Source of the DNA: Nymphaea colorata
Taxonomy: Eukaryota > Streptophyta > Magnoliopsida > Nymphaeales > Nymphaeaceae
NCBI RefSeq assembly: GCF_008831285.2
Contig: NC_045144.1
Coordinates: 22,771,716 to 22,835,715, forward strand
Direction: 5' to 3'
DNA length: 64,000 bases
Shown here piece after piece: positions 22,628 through 34,547 of the stretch (positions are counted from its first letter, which is position 1; every line of letters begins with the position of its first letter). The position numbers were made by a program, and so were the translations under genes. The notes under the pieces are model-generated. The model did no database searches, was not told the DNA's origin, and worked only from the letters and a program-made list of their open reading frames with translations.

Positions 22628-25600
22628 CCCTGCTGGACAATGCACTCAAGGGTAAAAGAATTCTGAAACTCAGCAGGTTATGTGTCAATTTTATGGGCAT
22701 AGAAATGATATTGCGTGGACGTGCTATGACATACCTAAGGCCTTTATGGCCATGGGTCTAAATGGAGGCCGCGACAATGCTTGATACCCTGATAGTGGTG
22801 CGACCCACCATGTGACTCATAGTGATGACTCCATGAAAGACAAAGTCGATTACCGAGGTGGATAAGGACTTCTTGTAGGCAATGGTGCTAAGGCTCCAAT
22901 CTCTCATATCGGTAACATGTTTCTCAACTCAATTTCTCATTCCTTTCAGTTAAAGAATGCAGTGCATGTGCCAATGATCAGCCAAAATGTTATATCAATC
23001 TCTCATTTTACAAAAGACAACAATTGCTCGGTGGAATTTGATGCTCATGGATTTGTTGTTAGAGATTTGCAGACAAGGTAGCACTTCACAAGGGGAAAAC
23101 TAAGGATGGTCTATACATATGGACTGATGAATCCAATGAAGGATCTAACGTACTCTTATTACCCAGCATTCTAGAAGTCTTCCAATCAATTTTAGGCACC
23201 AACGACTGGGTCATTCTCACTTGAAGACATTGAATTTACTTAAGAAAAATAATTACGTGCCTATGTGTGATAGTAAACTTGATTTCTATTCTAGTTGTGT
23301 TTTGGCTAAGATGCACAAGTTGCCATTTGACTTTAGTTTAAGTGCTAGCATCCATCCTCTTTATTTACTTTATGCCAACCTTTGGGGTTCTGCCCCAACA
23401 TGCTCTAGAGAAGGCTACAAATATTGTCTATTGATTGTGGATGGTTTTTCACACTTTAGTTGGATTTTTTCCCTTGTTAGAAAATTAGACACGCTGCCAT
23501 GCTTTCAAAATTTTAAGATGCTTCTGGAAAAACAATTGGGACATGGGATAAAAATTTTCCATAACAATTCTAGTGACCAGTTTCTAAGCAATAATTTCTC
23601 AAATTTTCTCAGCTCAAATGGGATAAAGAGATGGCTTTCTTGCCCCCACATGCCTCAACAAAATAGCATTGTGGAGAGAAAACGTTGCCATGTTGTTGTG
23701 ACAGACTTAAGTATGATGGTTCATGCATCTCTTCCTCAACGTTTTTGGGTTGATTCTTTTAGAACAACAGTTCACGTCATCAACCGATTGCCTAGTCCAT
23801 AACTCAGAAATAAATCTCCATTTGAAACTGTTTCCAAAGTTACTCTTCAATATGATTATTATCGTGTTTTTGGATATACATGCTATTCCTTTCTTGTACC
23901 ATATAGAGAGTCCAAACTCTCTCCAAAATCTAAAGCATGTGTTTTTCTTGGCTATGGGATATGTTGTAAGGGATACATATGTTTGGATCCTATTATTAAC
24001 ATGGTCTTTATTAGCAGACATGTTATTTTTCAACGAGACAAATTTCTTATTTCATGGATACGGTTCTCCAACCACTGAAAAGAATGTTGAAAAATAGATT
24101 TCCAATCATCTAGACACGCCTTCGGTTGAGACTAAAAAAGAACACAATTCCAAGGAAGCAATCATTGGAAGAAGATCAGACTCAAAACAATCATTTGATC
24201 AATTGAATTGATGAAATATCATACTTATAATCATGGGATTCAAGATGCTATTGATCAATCTTCTCAAAATCTCACCATTGATGTCTCAAGTAGGACTCAC
24301 CCCATGAACACAAGGTCCCAAGATGGAACTAGGTGACCCAAGCTTTACATGACTGCTACATCTCTAGAAGAAAGAGAATTAGAAAGCCTTGAGGAGGCTT
24401 TAAAAGACCCACGATGGATCAAAGCCATGCAAAGTAAAATGGATGCTTTTTTCAAAAACCAAACTTGGAACCTTGTCGCACCACCTAAGGGAGTTAATCT
24501 AGACGGATGTAAGTGGGTTTTTAAAAACCAAGAGATGTTTAGATGGGACAATTGCTTGCTGCAAGGCTAGACTTACGGCCAAAGGTTATAGCTAGCGAGA
24601 AGGAATTGATTATTCGGACTTGTATAGTCGAGTGATAAAACCTACCACTATACAGGTCGTCCTCTCTATTGTTGTGTCCAAAGGTTGGACTATCCATCAA
24701 TTGGATGTTAACAATGCATTTCTTCATGAGATTCTAAAGGAGAAAGTTTTTATGACTCAACTGAAGAAATGCATTTGAGAATACAGCTAAGCCTCACTAA
24801 GTGTGTCACCTTAAAAAGGAACTTTATGGCTTAAAGCAAGTGCCCCGAGCTTGGTTTGAAATACTCAAATGATATCTTCTTGAAAATGGGTTCAGGGAGT
24901 CATTAGTTGATACTTCTCTTTTTGTTAGAAAAACCCAAGATAAAATCATCTTTCTACTTATATATGTAGATGAAATAATTTTTATAGGAAATAATCATCT
25001 AAAAATTTAGAGGATTATATATAGTTTTGGACAAGCCTTCTCTATAAAAGATATTGGAAAATTGCATTTTTTCTTAGGCATTGAAGTGTCACATCAAAAC
25101 GACAGAATTTTTCTCTTGTAGGGAAAATGTATCAGATATATTTTAAGGCAAGCAAACATGGAGAATGCAAAATCTTGTGTCTCGCCTGCTGTTCCAAATG
25201 TTCGTCTATCTAAACTTGATGCTAAAAAATTGAAAAATGAAACTTAGTACCGACAAATCATGGGAGCACTTTAGTATGTCACTTTAACACACCCAGATAT
25301 TACTTTTGCAGTGAACAAAGTTTGGCAGTACATGCACCAACCTACTTCAACTCACTGGACTCATGTCAAAAGAATTTTATGATATCTTAAAGGTACCATG
25401 CAGCATGGCTTTGAAATATCAAAATCTAATTCTTTCATTTTATCTGCTTATTCTGACGTAGATTGGGCTGGGTGCCCGGACGACCGAAGATCCACTAGTG
25501 GCTATGTTACAGAAAATTGGACATAATATCATATCTTGGAGACCTACCGAACAATAGACAGTGGCAAAATCTAGCACGCCATTGTAGGAGCTCTTTCAAA

Positions 25601-25860
25601 AGTGATATGGCTAAATAAATTGATGAACGATCAGGGAATTCAGACAGAAAAAACCAATTTTGTGGTGCAACAACATTGGAGCAACATATTTGGTGGCAAG
25701 TCGAGTTTTCCATGCATGAACGAAACACATAGAAATTGACTACCATTTTGTCAGAGAAAAGGTGGCAGACAATACAATTGAGATTAAATATGTTCAATCA
25801 AAAAAGCAATTTGCTGATATTTGTACTAAGGGGTTACTAGGACCATGGTTTCATTATCTC
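22628..25860 (+). pseudogene. Cop-4 pol (protease, integrase, reverse transcriptase, RNase H)
   Basis: In order: protease YPDSGATHHV near 22785; pre-integrase and integrase from 23221 to 23802 with SREGYKYCLLIVDGFSHFSW. The DDE glutamate region reads HMPQQNSIVERKR. The reverse transcriptase begins 24349 (DPRWIKAMQSKMDAF) with the active-site YVDD changed to YVDE (about 24963-24974). RNase H runs from 25330 to 25860 (TKHIEIDYHF equivalents). Many stops and frame changes. Compared with Cop-5, which keeps YVDD, this copy is more decayed. Confidence 0.85.
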
Positions 25861-25887
25861 AAGAAAATGCTAAACGTCCATAAAATG

Positions 25888-25949
25888 GAGCTGTTTTGTG
25901 GACGTAGGTCGATTTTGGCCGAACCACGTAGCTGTTTTGTGTGTGCTCT

Positions 25950-25994
<45 letters not shown>

Positions 25995-26009
25995 CTCTAT
26001 ACTTTTACA
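25888..26009 (+). repeat. Truncated 3' LTR of Cop-4
   Basis: Only the LTR 3' third remains: GTAGGTCGATTTTGGCCGA, a CT repeat (25952-25990) and TCTATACTTTTACA. The pre-LTR sequence TTCATTATCTCAAG is present at 25854, as in Cop-5, so roughly 300 bases of LTR start and the polypurine tract were lost by an internal deletion near 25887. Confidence 0.85.
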
Positions 26010-28053
26010 CAACGGTCACCTTGCCACGAATCCAGGCATCAAATGCCACGCATTCTACCCCGCCATTCTACAATTCAAAAAGGCCTCTGGTGCTAAGAAA
26101 ACCCAATCGTTCAGTACCTGTTTCGTGTTCAAAATTGTATCCCAGTTCCTAGAGTCAGGTGGCCATGGCTTCACCCGGGCCACCAACTTCTCGCAGGCCA
26201 CAAGGGGCCACTACCTCGGCCTTTTCAACCAAGGGAACAGTAGAAACCCAGCCAATCATGTATTTGTTGTCGAATTCAACACCGTTCAACAGGTAAATTT
26301 GAATGATACAAATGGAAACCATATGTGCAACGACGTGAATGGTGCGAACTCCAGTTTCTTGAAGTATGCCACTTACTATGCAGAGTTTGGCAAGAAAGTT
26401 CTTGACAGCCAAACCACCATTCAGGCATGGATAGAGTATGATGGGTAGGGAAAGCAGCTGAGTGTCACCATAGCTCCATTGTCCCTAACCATTCCCTCAT
26501 ATCATATTCCATTGATCTATCCCCTATTATGCTTGAACACATGTATGTTGGATTCTCTACTGGCATTCAAAAGCTAGAAAGCAAGCACTATATCTTGGCA
26601 TGGAGCTTCGTGATGGACGGAAAAGCACCAGAATTGGACCTCTCACGCCTTCCTTCTATTCCTCAGGATTGTACTCCACTATGGAAGTCTTTTAAGTTGT
26701 TCCTTTTCATTTCTGCAGCATTAGTGGCCCTGTTATTTCTCATCATCATGGTTGGCATATCTTATTTGACCAAGAGGAAGAGGAAGCTCATGTTTGAGAA
26801 GATAGATGGATGGGAGATGGACTACCCACATAGGCTCCCCTACAGGAAAATCTACAGGGCAACTAAAGGTTTCGAGGAAGAGTTGGGGAAAGGAGGCTTT
26901 GGCAGTGTCTACAAAGGTCCGCTGCCCAGAAGCGGAATCGAGGTTGCAGTGAAGAGAGTCTCACATGGTTCAAAGCAAGGAATGAGGGAATTTGTGGCAG
27001 AAGTGTCATGCTTGGGGAGGACAAGGCATAGAAACCTGATCCAATTGCATGGTTGGTGTAGACGAGGCGAAGATCTACTCCTGGTTTATGAGTTCATGCT
27101 GAATGGGAGTCTAGACTGTCATCTTTTTGAGACAGAAGGGAGCAGGTTGAGTTGGGTACAGAGGTTCAAGATTCGAAAGGTAATTGCTTTTGGCTTGCTG
27201 TATCTTCATGAAGAGTGAGAGCAAGTCGTCATGCATAGAGATGTTAAAGCAAGTAACGTTTTGTTGGATGGTGATCTAGATGGCAAGTTGGGTGATTTTG
27301 GGCGTGCCAAACTGTATGACCATGGTACCAATCCCAAGTCTACCCATGTCTTTGGTAGTCTAGGTTACATGGCGTCGGAGCTCCCTCGCACCAGCAAATC
27401 AAAGATGAGCTCCAATTTGTACTCTTATGGTTCCTTGCTCCTGGAGGTGGCCTGTGGAAGGAGGCTGATTGAGCCCGGAAGACCTTCTGAGGAGATGATT
27501 CTAGTGGAGTTGGTCCACTCTCTGTGGAAAGGTGGACGAATACTGGATGCCATGGATAAAAGGCTTGGAACGAGCTATGTGGTGGAGGAAGTAGAGCAGT
27601 GGCGTAGCAACATGGTGGCAGGTGTGGGCAACTATGTTAATGTTTTGATATATTTGATTGTTATATATGTAAGTTCCCCAAAGAAATTATAGGTATTGAA
27701 TGAGTGCCCCCACCAGAAAAAAATATTTTGGCCCCACTAGTGAAGCAGACCTTGTGCTAAAGCTTGGCCCACTATGTTCACAGACTGCACCTGAATCAAG
27801 GCCAAACATGCGGCAATTGACTCAGTCTCTTATTGGGTATGTGCCGCTACAAGATCCAGCACACCGAAATCTAGGTATTCATGATCAAGGCATGAACCAA
27901 CTACTTCAGCAGTATCCATCTCCGGATCACGCATTGTCAACTTCGGCAAGCTCAGTCTCATACGAAAAGGCATTGTTAACCTCAGGAAACTCAGGCCCAT
28001 ACAGGAAGGTGTCATCTGCTCCGGCTAGGGTAACACTGGCTTGTGACATATGA
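26010..28053 (+). pseudogene. LecRK-2, second part: rest of lectin domain, membrane segment, kinase
   Basis: After the CAACG duplication the lectin domain continues: HAFYPAILQFK, SFSTCFVFKIV, GGHGFT, VFVVEFNTVQQ, then WIEYDG and a TAG at 26446-26448. A 13-bp deletion near 26482 shifts the frame. From 26529 the frame is open again with EHMYVGFSTG, a membrane span (FLFISAALVALLFLIIMVGI), P-loop GKGGFGSVYKG, invariant Lys in VAVKRV and QLHGWCRR. A TGA at 27217-27219 replaces the Trp in HEEWEQ. MHRDVKASN, DFG and ASE (normally APE) follow; a hAT-like insertion at 27596 breaks the kinase C-lobe. The end CSQTAPESRPNMRQL and tail run to the TGA at 28051. Each lesion alone is disabling. Confidence 0.9.
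27596..27741. mobile_element. hAT-1: small hAT-like insertion in the LecRK-2 kinase
   Basis: LecRK-3 and LecRK-4 read VVEEAELVLKLG or VVDEAELILKLG without a break. In LecRK-2 the reading VVEEVE is followed by about 146 foreign bases beginning (G)CAGTGGCGTAGC and ending GGCCCCACTAGT, then EADLVLKLG. GAAGTAGA (27588-27595) and GAAGCAGA (27742-27749) are an 8-bp target duplication with one mismatch. The 8-bp size and CAGTGGCG-type end suggest a hAT-derived MITE. Confidence 0.7.
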
Positions 28054-28487
28054 AGACAATTCTCAACACGTCATTTCCAAGGCATCGGTCATAAAGTCAT
28101 ATAAGATCAGTGAATTGCCAAAGTAGCATAATAGCATATTTTGCTCAACTTTCATGGCTGTTACGTTGACAAGACCTCTGACGTTATTTTCTGGAGTTGG
28201 ATCCTGCGGGCCACCTACCTCAAGCAAAATGTTTGCATTATTTAGTATCAGCACTATCATATCAATACCACATAGCTGAGTTGATTTTTTTTCCTGCACT
28301 TTTCTTCAGGGTACATTTTGAACCAGTTCACCGTCTTAATTTGTGAATTAAATTTAGAGGTTGATTTTCTCATTTTTGTATTGTTCTATATTTACTTTGG
28401 TCATGCGTTCTACTTGTATGTTTCAAATAATACCTATGAAATTATATTCTTATGAATATAAATTGGTTCCTCATTGACCATTACCTT
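28054..28487 (+). other. 3' flank of LecRK-2
   Basis: The first 100 bases resemble the 3' flank of LecRK-3 (words such as AAAGTCATA.AAGATCAGT). It probably includes the old 3' untranslated region. No separate gene. Confidence 0.5.
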
Positions 28488-28877
28488 TGTAAAAGTATAG
28501 AGATATGAGAGAGATATAGAGAGAGAGCACACTAGCAGTTACGTGGTTCGGTCAAGATCGACCTACCTCCACGACAATGTTCCTTTCCTTTACCATTCGG
28601 GAAGGAATCAAATCTCTCGTTACCACAAGTAAAGCTAAATAGGAATTTTCAAGTTGGTCTGTCAAGATCCGATATTTTTGGATCTTGATTGAAAAATAGA
28701 ATTTCTTTCCTTTTGAAACAGTTTTATGCATCTTCGAATGTTGGAGCATTTGTTGCATTCCTCTTTTGAGCGTCAATCACATTTCTTCCATATTTGACTT
28801 GATCCAAGCAATTTGATCTACATTGCAAGATTGGCAAGGATGATGGATGAATAGGATCGGCTACCTTATCTCTAACA
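28488..28877 (-). repeat. 3' LTR of Cop-5
   Basis: On the minus strand it starts TGTTAGAGATAAGGTAG (edge at 28877) and ends CTATACTTTTACA (edge at 28488), 390 bases. It matches the Cop-4 5' LTR in order, with a shorter CT region interrupted by AT. Confidence 0.9.
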
Positions 28878-28918
28878 TGCCTCTTTGATCCAATCTACAT
28901 TTCAAGGATGTTTAGCAT

Positions 28919-30460
28919 TTACTTGAGATAATGAAATCTTGGTATTGGTAAGAGCTTAGTAAAATTATCAACTAATTGGTTTTCTAACAGAACACATTTA
29001 ATCTCAATTGTATTGTCTACCACCTTCTTTCTGACAAAATGATAGTCAATTTCTATGTGTTTTGTTCGTGCATGGAAAACTGGATTTGCTGCCAAATATG
29101 TTGCTCCAATATTGTCGCACCACAGAATTGGTTTCTCAGTTTGAAATCCCAGACCTTTCAACAAGTTATTTAGCCATATCACTTCTAAAAGGTCTCCTGC
29201 AATCGCCTTATACTCTGCCTCTGTGCTAAATTTTGCTATTGTTTGTTGTTTGGTCAATCTCCAAGATATGATATTGTGTCCAATTTTTGTAACATAGCCA
29301 CTATTGGGTCTTTGGTCGTCCGAGCACCCAGCCCAATCTGCGTTAGAGTAAGCAGATAAAACAAAAGAAGGAGATTTTGATATCTCAAAACCATGTTGTA
29401 TGGTACCTTTAAGGTATCGTAAAATTCTTTTGACATGAGTCGAGTGAGTTGAAGTGGGCTGGTGCATGAACTGACAAGCTTTTATTCACTGCAAAGGTAA
29501 TATCCGGGCATGTTAAAGTGACATACTGAAGAGCTCCTACGATTTGTCGGTACTGAGTTTCATTTTCCAATCTTTCGCCATCGAGATTGGATAGAGGAAC
29601 ATTTGGAACAACAGGTGTGACACAAGATTTTGCATTCTCTATGTTTGCTCACTTTAAAATATCTCGATATATTTTCCCTATGAGGGAAAAATTGTCCTTT
29701 TGATGTGACACTTCAATGCCTAAGAAGAAATATAATTTTCCATGATCTTTTATAGAAAAGGCTTGTCCAAAACTACGTATAATTCTTTGAATTTTCTAAG
29801 GATTATTTCCTATAATAATTATATCATCTACATATATAAGCAAAAAGATGATTTTATCTTGGGTTTTTCTAACAAAAAGTGAAGTGTCAACTGATGACTC
29901 CCTAAACCCAATTTCAAAAAGATATGCTTTGAGTATTTCAAACCGAGCACGGGGTGCTTGCTTTAAGCCATAAAGTGCCATTTTGAGGTGACGCACTTGG
30001 TGAGGCTTACCAGTATTCTTAAATGCTCGTGGTTGAGTCATGAGAACATCTTTTTTTAGAATCCCATGAAGAAATGCATTGTTAACATCCAATTGATGGA
30101 TAATCCAACCTTTGGACACAACAATAGAGAGGACGACCCATATAGTGGTAGGTTTTATCACTGGACTATATATAATCAATTCATTCCCTATGGCTATAAC
30201 CTTTGGCCACAAGTCTAGCCTTGTAGCGAGCAATGGTCCAATCTGAACATCTTTTAATTTTAAAGACCCACTTACATCCAACTAGATTAACTCCCTTAGA
30301 TAGTGCAACAAGGACCCAAGTTTGATTTTTGTAAATGGCATCCATTTCACTTTGCATTGCTTTGATCCATCATGGGTCTTTTAAAGCCTCCTCAAGACTT
30401 GCTGGTTCTCGTTCTTTCAAAGATGTAGCAGCCATGTAAACCTTGGGTCGCCTAGTTCCA
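28919..30460 (-). pseudogene. Cop-5 reverse transcriptase and RNase H
   Basis: The minus-strand frame at 29796-30281 gives 161 residues with QLDVNNAFLHG, LYGLKQAPRA, and YVDD (window 29823-29834). The frame at 28919-29467 gives the RNase H part: [54 protein letters not shown]. The N-terminal RT block (DP.WIKAMQ.KMDA equivalents) lies around 30300-30440. Frames differ between blocks, so several frameshifts are present. Confidence 0.85.
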
Positions 30461-30634
30461 TCATGAGACCTTCTGATCATGGGTGAGTCCTACTTGAGAC
30501 ATCAATGGTGAGATTTGGACGAGATTGATCAATAGCATTTTCTTGAATCCCATAAGTATGACTTTTATCAATTTAATTTGTCAACTGGTTGTTTTGAGTC
30601 TGATCTTCTTCCTATAAATTTGGACTGGGTAAGA

Positions 30635-31629
30635 CTATATATTTGGATCCATTTGGACCAGATCAGCTTTCTTCGAGTTGTCTTCTTTTTGAGTTTGAGC
30701 TGAAGGCATGTCTAGGTGATTGGAAATCCATTTTCCAAACATCCATTTCAGTGGTTGGAGAACCACATCTATGAAATAAAAAATTGGTTCCGTTGAAAAC
30801 AACATGTCTGCTAATAAAGGCCATGTTAGTAATAGGAACCAAACATATGTATCCCTTATGACACGTCCCATAGCCAAGAAAGGCACAAGCTTTGGATTTT
30901 GGTGAGAGTTTGGACTCTCTATGTGGAACAAGATAGGGATAGCATGTACATCCAAAAACTTGAAAATAATCATATTGAGGGGCAGCCTTGAAAACAATTT
31001 CAAATAAAGATTTATTTTTGAGTTCTGAACTAGGCAATCGATTGATAATGTGAACTGCTGTTCTAAAAGAGTCAACCTAAAAATGTTGAGGAAGAGATGC
31101 ATGAACCATCATCCTTAAGTCGGTCTCAACAACATGAAGACGTTTTCTCTCTACAATGCCATTTTGTTAAGGCGTGTGGCACCAAGAAAGCGATCTTTTT
31201 ATTCCATTTGAGCTGAAAAAATTTGCGAAATCATTGCTTAGAAACTCGCCACCAGAATTGCTATGAAAAATTTTTATCTCATGTCCCAATTGTTTTTCCA
31301 CAAGCATCTTAAAATTTGAAAGCATGGCAATGTGTCAGATTTTCTAACAAGGGGAAAATCCAACTAAAACGTGAAAAGTCATCCACAATCAATAGATAAC
31401 ATTTGTAGCCTTCTCTAGAGCATGTTGGGGTAGGTCCCCAAAGATCGGCATGAAGTAAATGAAGTGGATGAATGCTAGTACTTAAATTAAAAGCAAATGG
31501 CAGTCGGTGCATTTTAGTCAAGACACAACTAGAACAGAAATCAAGTTTACTATCATTCAAAGGCACATAATTATTTTTCTTAGTAAATTCAATGATTTCA
31601 AGTGAGAATGACCTAGTTGTTGGTGCCAA
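30635..31629 (-). pseudogene. Cop-5 integrase
   Basis: On the minus strand 31309-31629 reads DSKLDFCSSCVLTKMHRLPF, then LHADLWGPTPTCSREGYK and CYLLIVDDFSRFSWIFPL. Around 31140-31280 is the block corresponding to FHSN.G.EF and the QN.IVERKR glutamate region. 30635-31102 continues with FGCTCYPYLVPHRESKLSPK and FLGYGT. Integrase inserts the cDNA copy into the genome. The frame changes near 31310 and 31100. Confidence 0.85.
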
Positions 31630-32160
31630 AGATTGACGCTTGTATAATGTTGCACAAAAAGCGCACGCTTGGATCCTTTGCTGGCTCCATTAGTCCATAC
31701 GTATAGACCATCCTTAGTTTTTCCCTTGAAAAGAACTGCCGCTGTCCGCAAATCTCTAACAACAAATCCATTAGCATTAAATTCCACCAAGCAATTGTTG
31801 TCTTTCGTAAAATGAGAGATAGATATAAGATTTTGGGTGATTGTTGGCACATGCATTACATTTATAAACTGAAAGGAACGAGAGATTGAGTTGAGAAATA
31901 TGTTACCGATACGAGAAATTGGAGCCTTAGCACCATTGCCTACAAGAACTCCTTCTCCACCTTGGTAATCGACTTTGTCTTCCATGGGGTCATCACCATG
32001 AGCCACATGGTGGGTCGCACCACTATCAGGGTGCCAAGCATTGTCGCAACCTCCATTTAGAGCCATGGCCATAAAGGCCTTAGGTATGTCATAGCACGTT
32101 TGCATAGTATGATTTCTACCCCCACAAAATTGACATATAACCTGCTGATTTTCAGAATTC
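31557..32160 (-). pseudogene. Cop-5 zinc knuckle, protease and pre-integrase region
   Basis: At about 32095-32145 the minus strand encodes an intact CCHC knuckle (CQFCGGRNHTMQTC), overlapping a 182-codon frame at 31557-32105. This frame holds the protease motif WHPDSGATHHV, VPTITQNLISISHFTKDNN and LWHQQLGHSHLKSLNLL. The protease cleaves the polyprotein. This segment is one of the best preserved in the element. Confidence 0.85.
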
Positions 32161-32212
32161 TTTTGCCCTTGAGAGTTTGTCCAGCAGGGTAAGAATTCCT
32201 TCCACGGCTACT

Positions 32213-34547
32213 AGTTAAATACTTGAGACGGCTTAATGTTCCCGTCTTTCGTTTGTCCTCTGTTTTCTTTTCTGTCAGTTTTTAGATCTTCCTTCCTTCC
32301 TATATATGTTAGTTTCGTTTTTTCAATATCTGTTTTTTGTCATTTTCTTTTGTATCATATGTTTCTTTTGGTACATCTGTTTCTTTTTGTTTTTTGGTTC
32401 ATCTGTCTCTTTCGATACATCTGTTTGTTTTTTTGGCACATTTGTGGTATGCAACCTGTTGTTTCAGCACTGGAAAAGATTGTCCTTGATATTGCTCACC
32501 TCTTGGCATAGTTCAAGTGCAAGTCTTCTATCTGTAGCTGCCTTAGCTTGCATGTTGTGCACATTCACACACATAGATGAATGCTTTGAACTCACGTTTC
32601 AACTGCAGATTATCACTTCCTGCAGCTGGTTCTTGGGATTCAATTTCCATAAGTAGTAACTAATAATATGCATTTGCATGCACACAATGGGTATGTTGGG
32701 CAGATTGATATATCCATATGACATACTTCAAGAGCTAGACGTGCTCTGCATTTCATGTTCTTCACACTATTGCATATTTTTCCTTCTCACACTTATTTTG
32801 TAGTTAACATGGATGTATTGACAACATATATCACCTGATCATTTATTTGTCATTTTGAAACATTTTCCTGTTTGAAAGGATCTACATGTGCTTTCCTGGC
32901 CTACATTTTATGCCCAAGGACTACCGAAGAGTGAAGATTACTGGTCCTGATGGTAAACACTATTTCCAAATTATGTTGGACGGAAACTGTTCCTGAACTC
33001 CAATTCTGTATAGTGCTTACTGTCCTGATCAAGCAAGCTGTCTTGTGGCAATATGTATGTTTACTCAAATTCTTGTGTTGTCTTTTTCTCTATTGTGTTT
33101 CTTTTTGCTACATTATTTCATTATTGTAGAACTTTTACATTATGTAAGTTATCCATTTTTAGGACAGTTATCATATGAGAATTCTCATATATTAGATTTA
33201 TTGGTTAAATTTTCTATGAGATCAAGGCATAAGGTAGGTGTAAAAGAATGCTGATAACGTGTCTGAACTTCTTTTTAATCTTTTGCCTATCTCATTTCCT
33301 CTTCATTGAGCATATACATTTAAAAGACTTAGTGCAGCTGGTTCTTGTGATCCAATTTCCATAAGCAGTAACTAATAATATGCATGTGCATGCCACAACT
33401 TGTGTGAAATGTAAGATATTCGTAGTTCAATCTAATTTATTTTACATATTAACATAGTAGTATGCTTAAATTAATATGTGTTTTAGTTCTCATGATGCAA
33501 AGCACCATTATGACAAGAAAAGTTAATCCCATGCATGATTATCATGGTAATTTTTTGAATTAATGTTTAGTATTCAATGCAGACAAGCACTTGTTAATTC
33601 TTATTAACATTTCAATTTCATGTTATATTGCAGATGGACATTTCAAGGTTGTTAATGGACTCTGAAGATGTTTCCTTTGATGTTCAAACTCTCTTTTTAT
33701 CTTTATGTTTTTTTGGCAATTTTAGTTTCTGCTGCGATCTGGTAATTAATGTTAGTTATTTAAATGTGATGGCTAATGAATCAATGATCATGATGGCACC
33801 TGTATGATGTGTGGTGAGCTGATGGACCTTGGTGGTTGCTGGTGGTGTTGACCATATGATGTGTTGTGTGCTGCATGATAGATAAGTTGTCGATATGGCA
33901 CACATAATGATTGATATCCATGTCATATTGCTGCTTTTGTTGATGATTGACCATGTTTAGCAATTGGTGGTGGTGGTGGTATTAGTGTGAACTTTCAAGT
34001 TTTGATGTGGAAAATTGAAAGAAAAAGGTGAAAGAATATCGGATGCAGAATATCTCTTTTTAATGTTCTTTTGATGCACAATATCTCATTCTGCTCGTAC
34101 AATGGATATAAGTTGGGCAATGTCCAATCTTTTCTTTTTATTGTATCAGATTTCCAGTCGCCAATGTAGTGGACAAAGTCCTTCCTTCTGTCAAAATTTG
34201 GGTAAAGTATTCGCTGATATGTAAGCATATATCTTGTCGGCAGGTAACCTAACAAGTCGGGCCAATACAAGTCGATATTAACCAGTATATTGACAAAAAG
34301 CAATTTAAAAGTTTAGCTTTCTTTTTCTAAAGCCTATATGGACCCGGCCCGGCTCAGCCCGACCCACCCTGATGGGGCAGTTAACAGAACAGGCAGGGTT
34401 GAGCCTCAGACGTGGTTGACCAGACCTGGTACCCAGCCCGGCCCGGCCCGGCCCGATAATAGATGGGCCGGGTAGCGGGCCGATCCGATTCAAACCCGGG
34501 CCCTTAACGGCGCTGAATAAACTGGCGGGCCCGGCCCGATGCCCAGG
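32213..34547. mobile_element. hAT-2: 2.3-kb insertion in the Cop-5 gag, contents mostly unexplained
   Basis: Gag text continues from one side to the other: GAATTCCTTCCACGGCTA at 32190-32209, resuming CGGCTATGGCCACC at 34549. The 8-base flanks ACGGCTAC (32205-32212) and GCGGCTAT (34548-34555) share CGGCTA and fit an 8-bp target duplication with end mutations. The right end, read inward, is TAGGCCTGGGCATCGGGCCG, like the GC-rich ends of hAT-3 and hAT-4; the left end TAGTTAAATACTTGAG is not GC-rich. Inside are a 65-bp direct repeat (32617 and 33334), a short exon-like peptide (FMPKDYRRVKITGPDGKHYF, about 32900-32980) and no transposase that I recognise. Confidence 0.55.

Larger units (their letters stand above)
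21426..26009 (+). mobile_element. Cop-4: copia element inserted in LecRK-2
   Basis: The element begins TGTTAGACA at 21426 and ends CTTTTACA at 26009. It is flanked by the perfect 5-bp target duplication CAACG (21421-21425 and 26010-26014). Removing the element and one CAACG restores the LecRK frame as LTNGHLATN. The 5' LTR is 21426-21860 and the 3' LTR is cut down to its last 120 bases or so. Gag and pol follow copia order but contain many stops. Cop-5 at 28488 belongs to the same family, with near-identical LTR start and coding text. Confidence 0.95.

Noticed and set aside
33045-33254. 69-codon hydrophobic frame inside the hAT-2 insertion
   Set aside because: AT-rich, no similarity, probably chance.
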